Positions 61,645-64,000 of a stretch of DNA of 64,000 nt are shown here, in pieces. The first letter of the stretch is position 1; every line of letters starts with the position of its first letter. A program made the position numbers and the translations under genes. Source of the DNA: Phycisphaerae bacterium (GTDB lineage: Bacteria > Planctomycetota > Phycisphaerae > Phycisphaerales > UBA1924); assembly GCA_014192545.1 (NCBI GenBank), contig BJHL01000001.1, positions 827,116-891,115 on the forward strand, read 5' to 3'. The notes below the pieces were generated by a model. The model searched no databases. It saw only the letters and a program-made list of their open reading frames with translations, and was not told where the DNA came from.

Positions 61645-62016
61645 ATGGAAGAGACCAACCCCACAACCCCAGCCGCGCCGCCTCCCGCTGTTGAGCGAGC
61701 AAGTGAGCGTGTAACTCAAACCGCAACCAAGCCGCGCGAACCCAAGCCGCTGGAGATGTGGCACGTCATCTTGCTCGACGACAGCGACCACACCTACGAG
61801 TACGTCATGCGGATGACCCAAGACCTGTTCTCGTGCGACCCGCAGCGCGCTTTCGAACTTGCCAAAACCGTCGACACCGAAGGCCGCGTCATCTGCACCA
61901 CCGTCCACAAAGAACTCGCCGAACTCAAGCGCGATCAGATTCACGCCTACGGCAAAGATAAACTCATCGCCAGTTGCAAAGGTTCCATGTCCGCCGTCAT
62001 CGAGCCCGCGCCGTAA
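61645..62016 (+). CDS. clpS: ATP-dependent Clp protease adapter protein ClpS
   Basis: 123 residues. A Pro/Thr-rich N-terminal tail of about 35 residues precedes the ClpS domain: WHVILLDDSDHTYEYVMRM, the D-D-x-D-HTYEYV pocket for N-degrons, then CDPQRAFELAKTVDTEGRV and TTVHKELAELKRDQI. It delivers N-end-rule substrates to ClpAP. clpA is not in the window. It sits between trpE and a small HTH-like gene (21-bp gap). Confidence 0.93.
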   Translation: MEETNPTTPAAPPPAVERASERVTQTATKPREPKPLEMWHVILLDDSDHTYEYVMRMTQDLFSCDPQRAFELAKTVDTEGRVICTTVHKELAELKRDQIHAYGKDKLIASCKGSMSAVIEPAP

Positions 62017-62037
62017 GCTCAGCTTGCTCAAACCATC

Positions 62038-62337
62038 ATGCGAAGATTCCAACCGCAAAACGAACTGCCCCACGAAGACCCCGACGGCTTTACCAAGCAG
62101 GAACTGCTCGACGCGTCGGGCTTGTCCAGCAAAACCTTCGACCTCATTCGCAAGGCTGCTCGCATCAAAGGCCCAGGCCACGGCGGCCTCGACTGGGTCT
62201 TCTCGCTCGAAGATCTCAAAGTGCTCGTGCATCGCGCCGAATCCGGCTCATTCACCGAACGAGGCGACCCCGCCGCCCGCGCCTGGCGCGCCATGCTCGA
62301 AGAACGTGGCGTCAAACTCGATCGCCGCAAAGGCTGA
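62038..62337 (+). CDS. Small HTH-like hypothetical protein
   Basis: 99 residues, not recognised. The core reads FTKQELLDASGLSSKTFDLI, which fits the first helices of a MerR- or winged-helix-like DNA-binding fold, followed by a loop GPGHGGLDWVFSLEDLKVLV like the wing of such folds. It has no cofactor or sensing domain. It is 21 bp after clpS on the same strand and convergent with the PEP-CTERM-like gene. Confidence 0.6.
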   Translation: MRRFQPQNELPHEDPDGFTKQELLDASGLSSKTFDLIRKAARIKGPGHGGLDWVFSLEDLKVLVHRAESGSFTERGDPAARAWRAMLEERGVKLDRRKG

Positions 62338-62351
62338 TCACCGGTCTCGAT

Positions 62352-63143
62352 TCAGCGCCTGCGCCGTGCACTCGCCACGCCCGCCAGCAACACCATCGCC
62401 AGCGGCCCTGCGCTCGGCACCGTCACAAGATTGAAATCAAGCATCGCCGTATACGGGTCATTCGCGGGAATGCTGCCCAGCCCCATGCGCACGCGCGTGG
62501 TCGCATCAATTGTATAAATGCCCGGCGTCAGCACACCCGACACATCAAAGCCGCCCGACCGGCTGCTCTGAAAATCAATATTGTGAAACTCATGCAGCGG
62601 CCCGCTCGCGCTCCAGAACGCAATCACCACATCGCTGATCGGCAGCCCATCAAACGGCCCCGACTCACTCTGCCCGCCCGGCAATCCTGAAAATCGATAC
62701 GCCGTGGTTTCTTCAACCGCAAACTCAAACCGCAATCGCGCAACCGCATCTACCTCGCGAGAAACCCCCGAGCCGATGTCGAACACGCCATCATGCCGGC
62801 CTTGCGTCCAGCTTTGCCCGTTGATCTCATTGCGCGTCGCAGTGCCTGACACACCGCCCGCAAAGCGAGCAATCTGCTCCGTGCTTGCATCACTCTGCAG
62901 CAGTCTCATGCGAGCCGTCGTCGTGCGCGACTCATTGAATGCAACGTTGCTGCCAAACATCGCCGGACTGGTCAGCGAGATATTGCGTGTATCACTCAGC
63001 GCAAGCGTCGATGACTCAACCCGCGCCGTCGCATCGAGGCTGTACGACGTGGCAATAGGCACAAAGCCCGCCCACGCACTGCCGCACACGCCACCGCACG
63101 TGCCTGCACAAACAATCATCGCTGTTATGCCACGCATCCTCAT
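62352..63143 (-). CDS. Secreted protein with PEP-CTERM-like sorting tail
   Basis: 263 residues from the ATG at 63143. A signal peptide (MRMRGITAMIVCAGTCGGVC... to AWA|G) is followed by a beta-rich exported domain of unknown function (SLDATARVESSTLALSDTRN and similar). The C-terminus VPSAGPLAMVLLAGVASARR, then RR, is a PEP-CTERM-like tail: a short motif, hydrophobic helix and Arg cluster, the signal read by exosortase. The motif itself is VPSAG rather than VPEP, as in many Phycisphaerae proteins. No exosortase gene is in the window. Confidence 0.7.
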   Translation of the reverse strand: MRMRGITAMIVCAGTCGGVCGSAWAGFVPIATSYSLDATARVESSTLALSDTRNISLTSPAMFGSNVAFNESRTTTARMRLLQSDASTEQIARFAGGVSGTATRNEINGQSWTQGRHDGVFDIGSGVSREVDAVARLRFEFAVEETTAYRFSGLPGGQSESGPFDGLPISDVVIAFWSASGPLHEFHNIDFQSSRSGGFDVSGVLTPGIYTIDATTRVRMGLGSIPANDPYTAMLDFNLVTVPSAGPLAMVLLAGVASARRRR

Positions 63144-63213
63144 ACCTCCGAGTCGTGGAACATACAGCGTGATCTCGCGCAATGCCAGCATGTTGTCGAA
63201 TCGCGCGGCCTTA

Positions 63214-63639
63214 TCAGACGCCGTTGCTTGGCGCAATCAATCCTGCCGGTATGCGTGCCGCGGTTACCAGTCGTAGCGTCATCGGTGCTCGATAAATCTC
63301 GCCGCGCTGCGCCGCAATCGCGCCGGCGATTGCACTCCAAACCGCCAGCATGACCGCCATGATCGTAAACAAAATCCCAATCCCACACACGGGCAACGCG
63401 AGCCCTGCCAACCCGATGATCAAATTCGATAGCTGCACATTCAAACACTCGCGCCCGTGATCATCAACCAGCGCACTCACGCGCCGACGAAGCAGCCACA
63501 ACACCAGCGCAGGAAAAACCGGCAACCCAATTGCCGCAAAAAACATCGACAACTGCGTCCACATCGCCCACCGCCGCTCCCAGCGCTGGCAGACGATTTT
63601 CCGCGACTGCATTTTCTGGCCCGGTTGCACGCGTCCCAT
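63214..63639 (-). CDS. DUF4870-like small membrane protein
   Basis: 141 residues from the ATG at 63639. Three or four hydrophobic helices are visible: MFFAAIGLPVFPALVLWLL, LSNLIIGLAGLALPVCG and FTIMAVMLAVWSAIAGAIAA. The spacing W-x-S...R-x-x-VDDHGRECLNVQ between helices 1 and 2 fits DUF4870/Tic20-like proteins. Function is unknown for the family. A longer open frame upstream overlaps the divergent gene at the window end and is not used. Confidence 0.75.
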   Translation of the reverse strand: MGRVQPGQKMQSRKIVCQRWERRWAMWTQLSMFFAAIGLPVFPALVLWLLRRRVSALVDDHGRECLNVQLSNLIIGLAGLALPVCGIGILFTIMAVMLAVWSAIAGAIAAQRGEIYRAPMTLRLVTAARIPAGLIAPSNGV

Positions 63640-63702
63640 TGTTAGGACTTCTCTGGCCAGGATTGCAAACCAAATCCAAGTCTTGGCATCGTACATTCAC
63701 GC

Positions 63703-64000
63703 ATGCAGCCCGCGAGTGACGTCACCGTGCAGCCACCCACCTCGGGTTGGCCCACGCGCGCGCACACCGCCGGTCCATTCGCGCGAGAAACGCGCTGCCT
63801 CTTGCACCTGCCCGACGACCGCCCCGTCATCATGTCGGGCCATCAGGCCGAGTTGTGGCACCCGGGCATCGCCGCCAAGGCCATGATCGCTCGCGCCGCC
63901 GCCGACAACGCTGGCGGCATCGCCGCGTGGATCACCGTCGATCAAGACGCCAACGACCCCACGCAGATTCCCTACCCCACGCACAACTTGCGCATGGCAA
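63703..64000 (+). CDS. Partial CDS at window end, hypothetical
   Basis: An open frame from ATG 63703 runs past the last base with no stop, giving at least 99 residues. The visible part reads as a cytosolic protein with RPVIMSGHQAELWHPGIAAK and AAWITVDQDANDPT. The SGHQAELWHPG segment loosely resembles the N-terminal GxQP-x-L region of BshC-type (bacillithiol) proteins, but that is only a hint. It is divergent from the DUF4870-like gene. Confidence 0.6.
   Translation, partial: MQPASDVTVQPPTSGWPTRAHTAGPFARETRCLLHLPDDRPVIMSGHQAELWHPGIAAKAMIARAAADNAGGIAAWITVDQDANDPTQIPYPTHNLRMA

Overview
The window reads as a stretch of a Planctomycetota chromosome, most likely class Phycisphaerae. The evidence is an LEPR-XLL type N-terminus on a giant exported protease, two exported proteins ending in tandem calcium-loop (GC-type dockerin-like) repeats, several prepilin-like proteins with a type III N-methylation signal, a PEP-CTERM-like sorting tail, and a waaA gene that implies a Kdo-containing outer membrane. 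Gene order is mosaic: short operons alternate with single genes on both strands. I see no phage, plasmid, insertion sequence, CRISPR array or rRNA.

Region by region. 1-9 kb: a G-rich window edge, an exported pseudopilin, the Mg transporter MgtE, a secreted hypothetical protein, a GH57 alpha-amylase, a GNAT acetyltransferase, an acyl-CoA thioesterase, a small membrane protein and lysS. 9-24 kb: tRNA-Val, waaA, a structured leader followed by a 1909-residue subtilase, tRNA-Lys, a SNF2-family helicase, a glycosyltransferase, an AhpD-like protein, a 500-bp non-coding stretch with several hairpins and two terminators, and coaD. 24-29 kb: a von Willebrand A protein, a divergent alkaline phosphatase, a lamin-tail/dockerin protein and a pseudopilin. 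29-41.5 kb: a type II secretion/type IV pilus-like operon of about 12.6 kb (sensor kinase, STAS protein, GspE, GspF, PilM/N/O-like proteins, a GspC/PilP-like protein, then five pseudopilin-type genes). It faces an HD-GYP and receiver pair on the other strand. 43.7-53 kb: psd-pssA for phosphatidylethanolamine, an L-type lectin/dockerin protein, recR, a pseudopilin pair, a HIT protein, a degenerate metallo-beta-lactamase fold and purE-purK. 52.5-57.5 kb: mntR divergent from a Mn/Zn ABC transporter in which BOTH permeases carry a C-terminal DtxR/MntR-like domain. 57.5-64 kb: a small LuxR-type HTH protein, a secreted hypothetical protein, trpE, clpS, a small HTH-like protein, a PEP-CTERM-like protein, a DUF4870-like membrane protein and a gene cut by the window end.

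The most unusual signals are: (i) the double permease-DtxR fusion, which recalls chlamydial YtgCR in the same PVC superphylum; (ii) a structured leader RNA before the giant protease with mutually exclusive hairpins near the ribosome binding site; (iii) a 38-bp palindromic element found both between genes and in frame inside waaA; (iv) a family of GTAGG-stem-loop palindromes in convergent gaps; and (v) several arrays of 7- or 8-bp tandem repeats placed directly at gene 3' ends, with stop codons lying inside the repeats. All functional calls come from reading translated sequence against remembered family motifs; no database search was run.
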